From the NCBI GenBank assembly GCA_964464895.1, contig CAYXGY010000003.1:1-64000 (forward strand): DNA of 64,000 bases. Direction: 5' to 3'. The translations under genes were made by a program, and so were the position numbers. Each line of letters starts with the position of its first letter. Position 1 is the stretch's first letter. Under the pieces are notes generated by a model. That model searched no databases and had not been told where the DNA came from. It saw only the letters and a list, made by a program, of their open reading frames with translations. Positions 8,574 through 17,697 of this stretch are shown piece by piece. This stretch comes from Helicobacter_D sp964464895. GTDB taxonomy: Bacteria; Campylobacterota; Campylobacteria; Campylobacterales; Helicobacteraceae.

Positions 8574-9386
8574 TTATTCTGTCGTAATAAATGCACCGGT
8601 GATTTTTTGCGAAGCAATAAAGTCTTTTGCCTCTGCTTCACTTTGAAATCCACTTAAAAACACACGATAAATAGGCATTCCTTGCAATGTGTATTCTTTA
8701 ATGATTGCCGGATAACCATATTGGTTTGTATGCGTTCCTTGATGGCTCTCTGCGCCTTTTTTGTTTCTAAAAGCACCAATTTGCACAAGGAATTGCGAAA
8801 GTTGCATACTTTGCTGTGTGTGTGCGACCTTATATTCGCTCTGTGCAAGCGTTGCTTGATTTAAGGGCATAGAATCCGAAATCGCCCCATTAAAGCCAAT
8901 GACTTCTAAACGCACAGGTGCTGTGCCTTTGCCCACCATATCAATGTCTTTCGCCGCACTATTAGATAAGTCAATGATTCTTCCTGCCACAAATGGACCG
9001 CGGTCATTAATACGCACAATCGTGGTTTTGCTGTTTTCTTTATTTGTTACACGCACAATCGTATTCATAGGCAAAGTTTTATGTGCGGCAGTGTGCGCAT
9101 ACATACTATAAGTTTCACCATTGGAAGTTTTTTTGCCGTGAAAGTTTGGACCATACCAACTTGCGATTCCGTCATAAGTTTCACCCAATGCAACATTGGT
9201 TGGATAATACCATTTTCCATTGATTTGATAAGGCTTCATTGTCGCTTTATGGGCTTGCTCACTCGCGTTCATCGTCCCATAATTTGGCGCGGAAGGATTA
9301 TAATAAACATTGCTTTCACGAGAACAACCGCAAAAACTCACTAAAATTGCTACAATTGCCAGAAAAACCCTATAAAGATTCCTCAT
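8574..9386 (-). CDS. rlpA: RlpA-type septal ring lytic transglycosylase, SPOR protein
   Basis: Outer-membrane-associated murein hydrolase acting on peptide-free glycan strands. The 270-residue protein has a lipoprotein-like leader with Cys19 and Cys21 near its end. A double-psi beta-barrel follows (about 70-160), with ASWYGPNFHGKKTSNGE, then NDRGPF at 127-132 carrying the catalytic Asp. A C-terminal SPOR domain (about 195-270; LVQIGAF, YRVFLSGF) binds denuded septal glycan. It overlaps mltD by four bases; the two hydrolases are co-transcribed, as in H. pylori HP1571-HP1572. Confidence 0.93.
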   Translation of the reverse strand: MRNLYRVFLAIVAILVSFCGCSRESNVYYNPSAPNYGTMNASEQAHKATMKPYQINGKWYYPTNVALGETYDGIASWYGPNFHGKKTSNGETYSMYAHTAAHKTLPMNTIVRVTNKENSKTTIVRINDRGPFVAGRIIDLSNSAAKDIDMVGKGTAPVRLEVIGFNGAISDSMPLNQATLAQSEYKVAHTQQSMQLSQFLVQIGAFRNKKGAESHQGTHTNQYGYPAIIKEYTLQGMPIYRVFLSGFQSEAEAKDFIASQKITGAFITTE

Positions 9387-10462
9387 GCCTTATCCTTTTC
9401 AAGAGGAATAATGATTTCTTGGTTAATAGATAAAGAATTGGCATTCTTGATTGCATTGTATTGGGTAATGCGTTTGCTCGGCACTCCATAACGTTTCGCA
9501 ATAGACTGAATCGTCTCTCCCTTGCCTACACGATGAACCAAATGCTTAACTTGAATTTTTTCTTGAGTTTGTGTTTTCGCCTTGTAACGCGCTAAAAATT
9601 GATAAGGCATATAAACAGAATACGTCTTTTTAGCATAAGTAGGTGTCGTATTGCGTTTAAATTGTGGATTATAATGCTGTAAATCTGCTAAACTCAAGCC
9701 TGTTTGTGAAGCAATCTTGCTAAGAGGTGTTGCAGGAGGTACTTCAATCGAAGCAAGCAAGGAATTTGCGCCGCGATTGAGGAAATAATCATAATTGTTA
9801 GTTTTTAATGTATCCACATTGCGAAACATTAAAGAGACAGATAAAATCTTGCGGATATACATACGGCTTTCAAGTGGGATATATTTTATCTCTGGGTCTA
9901 AAAGTACGCTAAGCGAATCGCTACCCGCTTCGCTAATTGCGCGTCTTAGTCGCCCATCACCACAATTATAAGCAATTGCAGCAAGATACCATTTGCCAAA
10001 ACTCTCTTTTAAGGACTTAAGATAGGTAATTGCAGCTTTGGTAGATTTAATCGGGTCTTTGCGTTCATCAATTTGTGCGTTAATCTCTAACCCTAAAGAC
10101 TTTGCAGTTTTGGGCATAAATTGCCACATTCCCATTGCGCGTTTCCTAGATTTGGCAGTGAGAGAAAAACCTGATTCAATCATTGCCAAATACAAAAATT
10201 CTTGTGGGATTCCTTCTTTTAAAAACATTTCTTTAAGTGTAGGAATAAATTCGTAGCCTTTTTTAAATTTTGCTAGCAAATAATCCTGTCGCGTATCATT
10301 TAAAAATGAATTTTTAACATCAATAAAATATTCATTGTTTAAAAACTCTGGCTCTACATCAAAAGTCTTTAACACTTCCTCACTACGCGTGTCATAACCC
10401 ATTATGTCAAATTGTGCAAACCCTAGAGTTGCAATTAAAAAAAGGAAATAAAAAATTCTCAT
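9383..10462 (-). CDS. mltD: membrane-bound lytic murein transglycosylase D
   Basis: Periplasmic lytic transglycosylase. Signal peptide MRIFYFLFLIATLGFA, then an SLT domain with catalytic Glu96 in AMIESGFS and the MGMWQFMP and AYNCGDGR motifs, then two LysM domains (about 245-290 and 308-356) for glycan binding. At 359 residues it is typical of the Helicobacter form. It heads the rlpA-hisB-kdsC operon; the 100-base AT-rich gap upstream is the likely promoter region. Confidence 0.94.
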   Translation of the reverse strand: MRIFYFLFLIATLGFAQFDIMGYDTRSEEVLKTFDVEPEFLNNEYFIDVKNSFLNDTRQDYLLAKFKKGYEFIPTLKEMFLKEGIPQEFLYLAMIESGFSLTAKSRKRAMGMWQFMPKTAKSLGLEINAQIDERKDPIKSTKAAITYLKSLKESFGKWYLAAIAYNCGDGRLRRAISEAGSDSLSVLLDPEIKYIPLESRMYIRKILSVSLMFRNVDTLKTNNYDYFLNRGANSLLASIEVPPATPLSKIASQTGLSLADLQHYNPQFKRNTTPTYAKKTYSVYMPYQFLARYKAKTQTQEKIQVKHLVHRVGKGETIQSIAKRYGVPSKRITQYNAIKNANSLSINQEIIIPLEKDKA

Positions 10463-10562
10463 TGGATACCTTGAAATTATTTAATCAAATGCAAGAGTTA
10501 AATTTTATCTAAAATTTATAAAGTTTTCAATAAAAATATTAAAATCTTAAGCATTTATCAGC

Positions 10563-11042
10563 CTATTTTGCCCGATTTTGTCCCTTTTGTAAAGACTGCT
10601 GTGCTTGGTTTAAGCGATTTTGTAATTGTAAAAACCAATCTTTATATTGTTTAAGTTGTATCTCTTCAACCTCATCAGGGTTATTTAGCATTACAAGAGC
10701 CTGATAACCTTTCTCAAATTCTTCTGTAATCCAACGCAACTGCAAGAACTCTTGAGGGCTTAGGCTACCGTGTTTTAAAATTTCTAAGGCGCGTTCATAA
10801 TTTTGTCTAGTTTTTTGCAAGAAATTTTGAACATTTAAACGTTGTTTTGATTGGCTAGAAATACCCAAAGCGGAACGATTATAGGGGTCTGCTTCTAAGG
10901 CTTGGGTTGCGAGTTGATAAGAGGATTCAAAGTTTCCTTTTGCAAACTCCCTTTTGGCTTCACGACTTAAACTATAAGAGGGAGAAAAATAAAAATATCC
11001 CGCAATGAAAAGAAACAATCCAACGCCCCATATCCATTTCAT
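10563..11042 (-). CDS. membrane-anchored helical-repeat (TPR-like) protein
   Basis: Conserved hypothetical of 159 residues: one N-terminal membrane helix (about 4-20), then helical sequence with a TPR-like unit (AKREFAKGNFESSYQLATQA, EADPYNRSAL) and a Gln-rich C-terminus. Probably an inner-membrane-anchored periplasmic or cytoplasmic adaptor; no specific function is visible. It is 23 bases downstream of the DUF374 acyltransferase, likely co-transcribed with it. Confidence 0.75.
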   Translation of the reverse strand: MKWIWGVGLFLFIAGYFYFSPSYSLSREAKREFAKGNFESSYQLATQALEADPYNRSALGISSQSKQRLNVQNFLQKTRQNYERALEILKHGSLSPQEFLQLRWITEEFEKGYQALVMLNNPDEVEEIQLKQYKDWFLQLQNRLNQAQQSLQKGQNRAK

Positions 11043-11065
11043 TACTCAATGCCCCTCTTTTGATT

Positions 11066-11755
11066 TTAGTCTTCTTCCATTTTGGATTGGATAAGATTCT
11101 TTGCTTCTTCTAACTTAAGAGATTCTATGTTCAAAGGCTCTTTAATCACGCAAATCACTTTACTAAAGGGTTTAGGAATCCTAAATTTATCCCAACTTTT
11201 AAATTCCCAAAAATTTTGGTAAAGCACTCTTGAAATTACGATAGGAGCTTTTGACTTCTGCGCCAAAAACACGATTCCATCTGCCACACTATGGTAAGGA
11301 CCGCTTGGACCATCTGGCGTGATAATAATGTATTCATTTTGTTTGATTTTCTTGATTGCTTCTAAGAGTGCTTTGACTCCTCCTCTAGAACTTGAGCCCC
11401 TCAAGGAATCAATGCCAAAATACCGAATCACTCTTGCAATCAATTCTCCATCAAAATGCTGACTAATCAACACAGAGACTTTTTGATGAGGGTTAAAGAA
11501 TTTGTTGTATATTAAGGATTGCAACAACAATTCCCCGTGCCAAAATGCGACAATGAAAACTTGATTCTTTGCGATTTTGTCCAAGACTTCCGAAGATGTT
11601 CGAAACTCAAAACGCACAAAATAGGGTAGAATCTTAATCATAAAAGCAAAAATTGGTGGCGTCCATTGCAACAAGATTTCACGTTTTTTTTCCTTAGAAA
11701 TTTTAAGCTTTGGAAATTTTATTTTATTTTGAATGCCGTTCATTATCAATTTCAC
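11066..11755 (-). CDS. DUF374 family lysophospholipid-type acyltransferase
   Basis: The 229-residue protein is related to PlsC/LpxL acyltransferases. An HGE motif at 73-75 replaces the usual HX4D-type signature, followed by RGSSSRGG and TPDGPSGP blocks, all typical of DUF374. Members are thought to transfer acyl chains to lipid A or lipid precursors; the substrate here is unknown. A hydrophobic N-terminal segment (about 30-50) suggests membrane attachment. The order DUF374-miaB-HP0268 homologue matches H. pylori HP0270-HP0268. Confidence 0.85.
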   Translation of the reverse strand: MKLIMNGIQNKIKFPKLKISKEKKREILLQWTPPIFAFMIKILPYFVRFEFRTSSEVLDKIAKNQVFIVAFWHGELLLQSLIYNKFFNPHQKVSVLISQHFDGELIARVIRYFGIDSLRGSSSRGGVKALLEAIKKIKQNEYIIITPDGPSGPYHSVADGIVFLAQKSKAPIVISRVLYQNFWEFKSWDKFRIPKPFSKVICVIKEPLNIESLKLEEAKNLIQSKMEED

Positions 11756-11763
11756 GCTTATGA

Positions 11764-13083
11764 TTAAATCAGCTCACCTACAAGCTGTGCGCCTTTGATT
11801 TGAGTGATTTTTACTTCGCGAATTTCTCCAATCAGATTACGCCCTGCTTTGACGCGCACGAGTTTATTGGTATCACTCCGACCTTCAAGCAATGAATTTG
11901 TGTCATCAAAGCTTTCAAATAGGATTTTATGCACATTTCCTAATTGCTTAATATTGTCTTCTGTTAAGATTTCTTTATGACGCTCTTTTAAAAGCATCAA
12001 ACGTTCTTTTGCGACTTTTTCATCTACCGATTCTATGCTTTTATCTCTTTCTAGCCATTTTTGCGCTTCTGTATGCGGACGCGCGGAATAAACAAAGCTA
12101 TAAAGAGTATCAAAACGCACTTTTTCTAGCACATCTAGGGTATCTAAAAAATCCTCCTTGCTCTCTGTTGGAAATCCAACAATAATATCCGTTCCGATAC
12201 TTAGATGAGGAATAAGTGAGCGCATTTTCTCTACACGATTCAAAAACCATTCCTTGCTATATCCGCGTCTCATCTTTTGCAAAATTGCATTAGAACCACT
12301 CTGCAAAGGCATATGAATCGCTTTGCAAATTTTAGGATTTTGCGCAAATTCTACGATGAAATCATCGTCCATATGCAAGGGGTGCGGCGAGGTGAAACGA
12401 ATACGTTCTAATCCACTAATCTGTGAAATTTCATTTAAAAGCTGCGTGAAATTTATCGTGCGATGTTTAGTAGAAAAACGTTTCCCATAATTATTCACAT
12501 TCTGCCCTAGAAGTAGAATCTCTTTTGTGCCATTTTCTACCATACGTTTTGCTTCATCTAAAATCAAATTTGCGGGGATTGAAATTTCGTTTCCTCGTGT
12601 GTGTGGGACGATACAATAAGTACATTTTTTATCACAACCAATAGAAATATTAATCATACCCTTTAGGGGAGATTGGAATCTTTGGCTAAAAACATAGGTG
12701 CTATCATCATAATCCATATCCACCCACGCAACCCGTTCTTGATGAATAATTTGTGTGATTTTAGAGACATTACGCGCACCAAGCACAAAATCAACTGCTT
12801 TAGCTTTCTTAAGAATCTGGTCGCCTAAATGACTTGCAGTGCAACCACAAATGCCAATTTTTGCACTTTGTTTTTTCAATTTCGCATATTGCCCAATCTC
12901 TGAAAATAACTTTTTTTCTGGTTTTTGACGCACTGAACAAGTGTTAATTAAAATCAAATCCGCTTCTTTAGGATTCTGGGTTAGAGAGTAATGCTCCTTT
13001 TCTTCTAGCTCTGCAATCATATGCGCACTATCACGCTCATTCATTGCACAACCAAGTGTCTCAATATAAAGTTTTTTATTCAA
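11764..13083 (-). CDS. miaB: tRNA-2-methylthio-N6-dimethylallyladenosine synthase
   Basis: Radical SAM methylthiotransferase modifying A37 of tRNAs that read UNN codons. The N-terminal MTTase domain carries Cys12, Cys49 and Cys81 for the auxiliary cluster. The radical SAM CX3CX2C motif is Cys150, Cys154 and Cys157 in CDKKCTYC, and a C-terminal TRAM domain covers about 375-439. The 439-residue length is standard. It is flanked by the HP0268 homologue upstream and DUF374 downstream. Confidence 0.96.
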   Translation of the reverse strand: MNKKLYIETLGCAMNERDSAHMIAELEEKEHYSLTQNPKEADLILINTCSVRQKPEKKLFSEIGQYAKLKKQSAKIGICGCTASHLGDQILKKAKAVDFVLGARNVSKITQIIHQERVAWVDMDYDDSTYVFSQRFQSPLKGMINISIGCDKKCTYCIVPHTRGNEISIPANLILDEAKRMVENGTKEILLLGQNVNNYGKRFSTKHRTINFTQLLNEISQISGLERIRFTSPHPLHMDDDFIVEFAQNPKICKAIHMPLQSGSNAILQKMRRGYSKEWFLNRVEKMRSLIPHLSIGTDIIVGFPTESKEDFLDTLDVLEKVRFDTLYSFVYSARPHTEAQKWLERDKSIESVDEKVAKERLMLLKERHKEILTEDNIKQLGNVHKILFESFDDTNSLLEGRSDTNKLVRVKAGRNLIGEIREVKITQIKGAQLVGELI

Positions 13084-13092
13084 AGGAACTAC

Positions 13093-13335
13093 TTATAAAA
13101 TATGTATCTCATACATATAATCGCCCTCGTCTAATCCATAACGAACCTCACGAAAATATGCGCGTTTGCCCTTTTTTTCAAAATATTCCAATAACGATTG
13201 CATTTCTTTATGAGAATTTTCTTTATCGCAATAAAAAATGTCCGATTTTTTGCTTTCTAGCATTTCTTCTAGTTTTTTGATTGTAACTTTAATTGGCTTT
13301 TCATTGATATGTTCGCGCGCTAATTTAATATCCAT
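13093..13335 (-). CDS. HP0268-type small nuclease-like protein
   Basis: The 80-residue protein resembles H. pylori HP0268 along its length as I recall that sequence, including an FFEKKG(K/H)xAY centre, a D-E-x-D segment and the final YE(I/L)HI ending. HP0268 has been reported to have nicking endonuclease activity; whether this one does is inference. It lies 9 bases upstream of miaB, the same order as HP0268-HP0269, and is divergent from nusA. Confidence 0.85.
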   Translation of the reverse strand: MDIKLAREHINEKPIKVTIKKLEEMLESKKSDIFYCDKENSHKEMQSLLEYFEKKGKRAYFREVRYGLDEGDYMYEIHIL

Positions 13336-13454
13336 ATTCTTACCCTTTAATTTTTGGAAAAATATTTAATTATATATTATTTTTACTTAAAAATTGATTC
13401 AATTTATTTTGCATTTTGGCTTTTTAAAAATCTAAGTAAATTATGATTTTAAGT

Positions 13455-13460
13455 TATACT
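13455..13460 (+). promoter_or_regulatory. candidate -10 box upstream of nusA
   Basis: TATACT in a very AT-rich stretch, about 100 bases before the nusA start. Campylobacterota housekeeping promoters depend mainly on the -10 and periodic AT-rich upstream sequence, which fits here. Other AT-rich -10 candidates are present closer to the gene. Confidence 0.35.
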
Positions 13461-13561
13461 AAAGCCCTTATAAAGAAAATTTAAGCTAAAATCTGCGAAT
13501 TTATTTAGGATTTCACAAATTATAAAACAATAAAACAAACTCTTAATGCAAGGAATAGATT

Positions 13562-14689
13562 TTGGAAAAAATACTAGATATTATTGAAGGCATTGCTTAT
13601 GAAAAGGGACTTTCGATTGAAAATGTTTCAGAAGCCGTCAAAGAAGCAGTGATTAAAGTTGCCAAAGAAACTTTGGATTCTGACATTTACTATGAAGCAG
13701 AGATTGACAAAAAAAACAAAACGTTGCATCTCTATCAAGTGATTCGTGTATGTGAAAATGATGATGTAAATGCGGAAGACAGAAATAATTTCATTCCTTT
13801 AAATGAGGCTAAAAAACACGATAGCGAGATTAAAGCTGGCGATGAATTGCGCTATGAGCTTAGTTTAGAAGATATGAGTAGAAGTGCTGTCAATTTGCTT
13901 TTTAGAGAGTTAGAATACAAAATCCAACGTTTAATTGAAACACAGCTCTTTGATAAATATAAATCACAGGTTGGAAAAATTGTCAGCGGAAATGTCGTGC
14001 GTACCGACAATCTAGGTAATACCTATGTAGAAATTGACGAAATTCGTGCGATTCTGCCTAAAAAGAATCGCATCAAGGGGGAAGAGTTTAATGTGGGGCA
14101 AGTGATTGGAGCTGTGCTAAAGCACGTGGGAATTGATCGTCAAAATGGCATTATGATTGAATTGAGTCGCACCACACCTAAAATGCTAGAAGAACTTTTA
14201 AGGTTAGAAGTGCCTGAAATCAAAGATGGTGAAGTAGAAATCGTTAATTGTGCAAGGATTCCAGGGGAACGTGCCAAGATTGCCCTTAGAACCACTTCAA
14301 ACAAAATTGACCCCGTAGGGGCAACTGTAGGAATCAAAGGTGTGCGCATTAATGCAGTTTCAAAGGAACTCAAGAATGAAAGCATTGATTGCATAGAATA
14401 TTCTCCACAACCCGAAATTTACATTGCACGCGCACTTTCTCCTGCACTCGTGATGAGTGTTACCCTAGAGGAAAACAAGGCAATTGTCAGCATTACAAGT
14501 GAGCAAAAGCCAAAAGCCATTGGGAAAAGTGGAATCAATATTCGCCTAGCTTCTATGCTAACAGGTTTTAATATCGAACTTAAAGAAATTGACAATATGA
14601 ACCAAAACACGCAACACATTAGTGAAAACAATGCACAAGAAACGCCTAAAAATAATCTTGAGATTCTTTCTTCACTCTTTAAAGAATAG
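13562..14689 (+). CDS. nusA: transcription termination/antitermination factor NusA
   Basis: RNA polymerase-binding factor controlling pausing, termination and antitermination. The 375-residue protein has the N-terminal polymerase-binding domain, an S1 domain (about 130-200, VSGNVVRTDNLGNTYVEI) and two KH domains (GVKGVRINAVSKEL region, then GKSGINIRLASMLTGF). The acidic repeats of the E. coli protein are absent, as in other epsilon-type bacteria. The start is TTG with AAGGA seven bases upstream. It is divergent from the HP0268 homologue. Confidence 0.96.
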   Translation: MEKILDIIEGIAYEKGLSIENVSEAVKEAVIKVAKETLDSDIYYEAEIDKKNKTLHLYQVIRVCENDDVNAEDRNNFIPLNEAKKHDSEIKAGDELRYELSLEDMSRSAVNLLFRELEYKIQRLIETQLFDKYKSQVGKIVSGNVVRTDNLGNTYVEIDEIRAILPKKNRIKGEEFNVGQVIGAVLKHVGIDRQNGIMIELSRTTPKMLEELLRLEVPEIKDGEVEIVNCARIPGERAKIALRTTSNKIDPVGATVGIKGVRINAVSKELKNESIDCIEYSPQPEIYIARALSPALVMSVTLEENKAIVSITSEQKPKAIGKSGINIRLASMLTGFNIELKEIDNMNQNTQHISENNAQETPKNNLEILSSLFKE

Positions 14690-14781
14690 TAAAATAAATG
14701 TATTGTTTTACCGCTTTTTAAATGTTTTTAGAATAAAATCTCAAGCTTATTTGAGCATTTTTAGATAATTTTGGAGTTTTT

Positions 14782-16239
14782 ATGATTGGCTGGATGCAAA
14801 AACACAAAAAATATTTAATCGTAACCATTTGGATTAGCACGATTGCCTTTGTAGGTGCAGGATTTGTGGGTTGGGGAAGTTACAGCTTCTCAAGCACAAG
14901 CAACGCCGTCGCAATCGTGGGAGACAGGCAAATCAGTTTTGACAAACTACAACGCGAATATGCTAAACTTTATAATCTCTACAATCAACTCTTCAATGGC
15001 ACTTTAGACAATGAACAAGCCAAAAAAATAGGCATTGAAGACCAAGCATTAAATAATCTTATCTCTCGCTCTTTAAGGCTAAATTATGCCTATGATTTAG
15101 GCTTGCGCGTTAGCAAAGAAGAAGTAATCAACACCATTACTTCAATGGATACTTTTCAAAATAATGGCAAATTTGACAATGAAATCTATAAACGTCTTCT
15201 AGCGGATAATCAACTCCGTCCTAAAGACTTTGAAGAAGAATTGAGTGAGAATCTCTTGCTTGAAAAACTTCATACGATTTTAGAGATTCCACTCACCCCA
15301 CTAGAAACCCAGATGATGAGTGCAGTGTATTTTACAGAAGACCATATCAAGTTTGAAATCCTTAAGCAATCCGATATTATCTTTACTCCTACGCAAGAAG
15401 CAATTAAAAAATATTGGGAAGAGAATCAAGACATTTATCAAACCGAACGCGGCTATGAGATTGCAAGCATATTGATTTCTCCAGAGAGTATTCAAGCAAC
15501 TGAAGAAAATCTCAAAAAATATTATGAGGATTTTAAAAATCAATTCTTGGATACCAATGGACAGCTTTTGCCCTTTAAAGACGCAAGAAAACAAATATTA
15601 GAAAAATACAAAGACACACAAGCAGAAAAAGAATCTTTGAAAGAATATATTGCTCTGCGCAAAGGAGAAAATCCAAATGCAAAAACAAGTGTAATTTATG
15701 AGGGTGATGAAAGCTACGGAGTAGAGTTTTTGAATCTGCTTAGCCAAACAAAAGAACAAAACACAATCAAGCCCATTAAAACAAAAGAGGGTTATATCAC
15801 TGCAAAGGTAATAAAAATTATTCCGAGTCAGCCAAAATCCTATGAAGCTGCCAAACTAGATGCAACGGAAGATTTTATAAGTTTTGAAAAAGCAAAATTA
15901 TTAGAAGAGCAAGCCAAAGCACAATTAGTAAATTTCAAAGGAATAGATGGTGGCTATCTAAGTCGCGAAAGCCGCACTAATTTAAAGGGCTTAACCGAAC
16001 AAGAAAGCCAAGATTTTATTGCTCAACTTTTTACCAAAACACAGGCAAAAGGCTATATTTTCTTAAAAGATAAGATAATTTTATATGAAATCCTTGACCA
16101 AAGACTGAAAAATTCTGATATAATGGCAAAAAATTTAGATTTTTTAACACAGAGTGGTATGCAGGTTAAATCACGACTCACGGAAGTCGCTTTTATGGAG
16201 CATTTATTAAAAATTTATAAAATCGTTAAAAAAATCTAA
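14782..16239 (+). CDS. SurA/PpiD-like peptidyl-prolyl isomerase-family membrane chaperone
   Basis: The 485-residue protein has an N-terminal membrane helix (about 11-30, IVTIWISTIAFVGAGFVGWG) followed by a SurA_N-type helical chaperone domain (KLQREYAKLYNLYNQLF onward) and a PPIase-like central region. The topology matches PpiD, an inner-membrane periplasmic folding factor. The catalytic parvulin core is poorly conserved, so enzyme activity is doubtful. It is immediately upstream of ftsA, the position of H. pylori HP0977. Confidence 0.85.
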   Translation: MIGWMQKHKKYLIVTIWISTIAFVGAGFVGWGSYSFSSTSNAVAIVGDRQISFDKLQREYAKLYNLYNQLFNGTLDNEQAKKIGIEDQALNNLISRSLRLNYAYDLGLRVSKEEVINTITSMDTFQNNGKFDNEIYKRLLADNQLRPKDFEEELSENLLLEKLHTILEIPLTPLETQMMSAVYFTEDHIKFEILKQSDIIFTPTQEAIKKYWEENQDIYQTERGYEIASILISPESIQATEENLKKYYEDFKNQFLDTNGQLLPFKDARKQILEKYKDTQAEKESLKEYIALRKGENPNAKTSVIYEGDESYGVEFLNLLSQTKEQNTIKPIKTKEGYITAKVIKIIPSQPKSYEAAKLDATEDFISFEKAKLLEEQAKAQLVNFKGIDGGYLSRESRTNLKGLTEQESQDFIAQLFTKTQAKGYIFLKDKIILYEILDQRLKNSDIMAKNLDFLTQSGMQVKSRLTEVAFMEHLLKIYKIVKKI

Positions 16240-16249
16240 AGACGCGGGA

Positions 16250-17674
16250 ATGCGGTTTGTAGCAAAGGATAAGGATTTGGAACAAATACTTCTAGGTATT
16301 GATATAGGTTCAACAAAAATCTGCGCAATTATTGCCACTTGCAAGGATGGAATCCCTCATATCATTGGCACAGGATTCCATAAATCACAAGGATTAAAAA
16401 AGGGTTCAATTACCAACATAGAGCAAGCAAGTCGTGCAATCAAAGATGCTGTCAATGACGCAAGACGCGTAGCAGGCACAAATATTAATAAAGCTGTCAT
16501 TTCTATTTCTGGTGCTTATACCAAAAGTACCGATAGCTCTGGAATCGTAAATATCCCTAATAATGAAATTGGGGTAAAAGAAATTAATCGCGTAATCCAA
16601 ACTGCGCTCTATAACGCCTCTATCCCCAATGAATATGAAGTGGTGCATATTTTACCTTATAATTTCAAATTAGACGACCAAGATTTCATTGACGACCCAA
16701 TGGGAATGAGTGGTAGTCGCTTGGAAGTCTCTGTACGTATCATCACCGCGCAAAGGTCAAGCTTAGGAAATCTCAAAAAAGCTATTAAAACCGCTGGCAT
16801 TGACATTGAAAACATTGTGCTTTCCTCCTATGCTTCCTCCATAGCCGTTTTGAGCGAAGATGAAAAGAACCTAGGAGTTGCGTGCATAGATATGGGAGGA
16901 AGCACTTGTGAATTAATGATTCATGTTGGAAACTCTTTGCGTTACAATAATTTCTTAGGCGTTGGCTCTAACCATATCACGAATGACTTGGCAATGGCAC
17001 TGCACACTCCCCAATCTATTGCCGAGCAGGTTAAAATCCAATACGGTAGCTTTCCAAAAACTTCAGAAGACACAGAGAATCTTATTGAGATTCCAAGTAT
17101 CGGTGGCAATGATAGCGGCAAGCATCAAGTTTCTCTTGCCGCTGTGCATAATGTCGTTTATGCACGTGTGGAAGAAACCTTGATGATACTCGCTAAATCC
17201 TTAGAAAACAGCAATCTAAAAGACCAATTAGGCAGTGGAGTTGTACTCACAGGTGGTATGGTGCAACTAGATGGAATCCGTGATTTGGCGGCGGCACTCT
17301 TTAATGCTCCTGTGCGCCTTGCCAAACCGATAGAAATTGGCGGATTATTTACTGATTTAAAAGGACCAGAGTGCTCCACTGCTATTGGGCTCATTCTTTA
17401 TGCTTCAGGTAAATATACCAATTATGAGATTGATTCAGAAAAACGCATTCGCTATCGCAATGAAAAACTAGAAGAAGATACCACGCAATTCCCAAAAAGC
17501 ATTATCAATCCATTACAGGACAAGCCGTCGTCTGCTAATCCTGTGAATAGTGTGCCAAAAAGTGCTGCGGATATTAAGCAAGATTTAAGCGATATTACAG
17601 AAATAAAACGAGTTCCAACTAAAAACAATAATTTCTTTGGGCAGTTGTGGCAAAAACTTACACAAATGTTTTGA
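16250..17674 (+). CDS. ftsA: cell division protein FtsA
   Basis: Actin-like ATPase that tethers FtsZ to the inner membrane. ATP-binding segments include GIDIGSTK from residue 16, DMGGSTCELM and LTGGMVQLDG. The 1C domain follows the first signature, and the C-terminal 15 residues (FFGQLWQKLTQMF) form the expected amphipathic membrane-targeting helix. The ATG at 16250 has a weak upstream site; a TTG at 16277 (codon 10) has AAGGA seven bases upstream, as in nusA, and could be the real start. It is 10 bases after the PpiD-like gene and 23 before ftsZ. Confidence 0.95.
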   Translation: MRFVAKDKDLEQILLGIDIGSTKICAIIATCKDGIPHIIGTGFHKSQGLKKGSITNIEQASRAIKDAVNDARRVAGTNINKAVISISGAYTKSTDSSGIVNIPNNEIGVKEINRVIQTALYNASIPNEYEVVHILPYNFKLDDQDFIDDPMGMSGSRLEVSVRIITAQRSSLGNLKKAIKTAGIDIENIVLSSYASSIAVLSEDEKNLGVACIDMGGSTCELMIHVGNSLRYNNFLGVGSNHITNDLAMALHTPQSIAEQVKIQYGSFPKTSEDTENLIEIPSIGGNDSGKHQVSLAAVHNVVYARVEETLMILAKSLENSNLKDQLGSGVVLTGGMVQLDGIRDLAAALFNAPVRLAKPIEIGGLFTDLKGPECSTAIGLILYASGKYTNYEIDSEKRIRYRNEKLEEDTTQFPKSIINPLQDKPSSANPVNSVPKSAADIKQDLSDITEIKRVPTKNNNFFGQLWQKLTQMF

Positions 17675-17697
17675 TTTAATTTGAGAGGAGTAAAGCA

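Noticed and set aside
14694..14727. GTAAAA...TTTTAC repeat after nusA as a terminator
   Set aside because: Stem is only six A-T-rich pairs with an 11-base loop; too weak to support.
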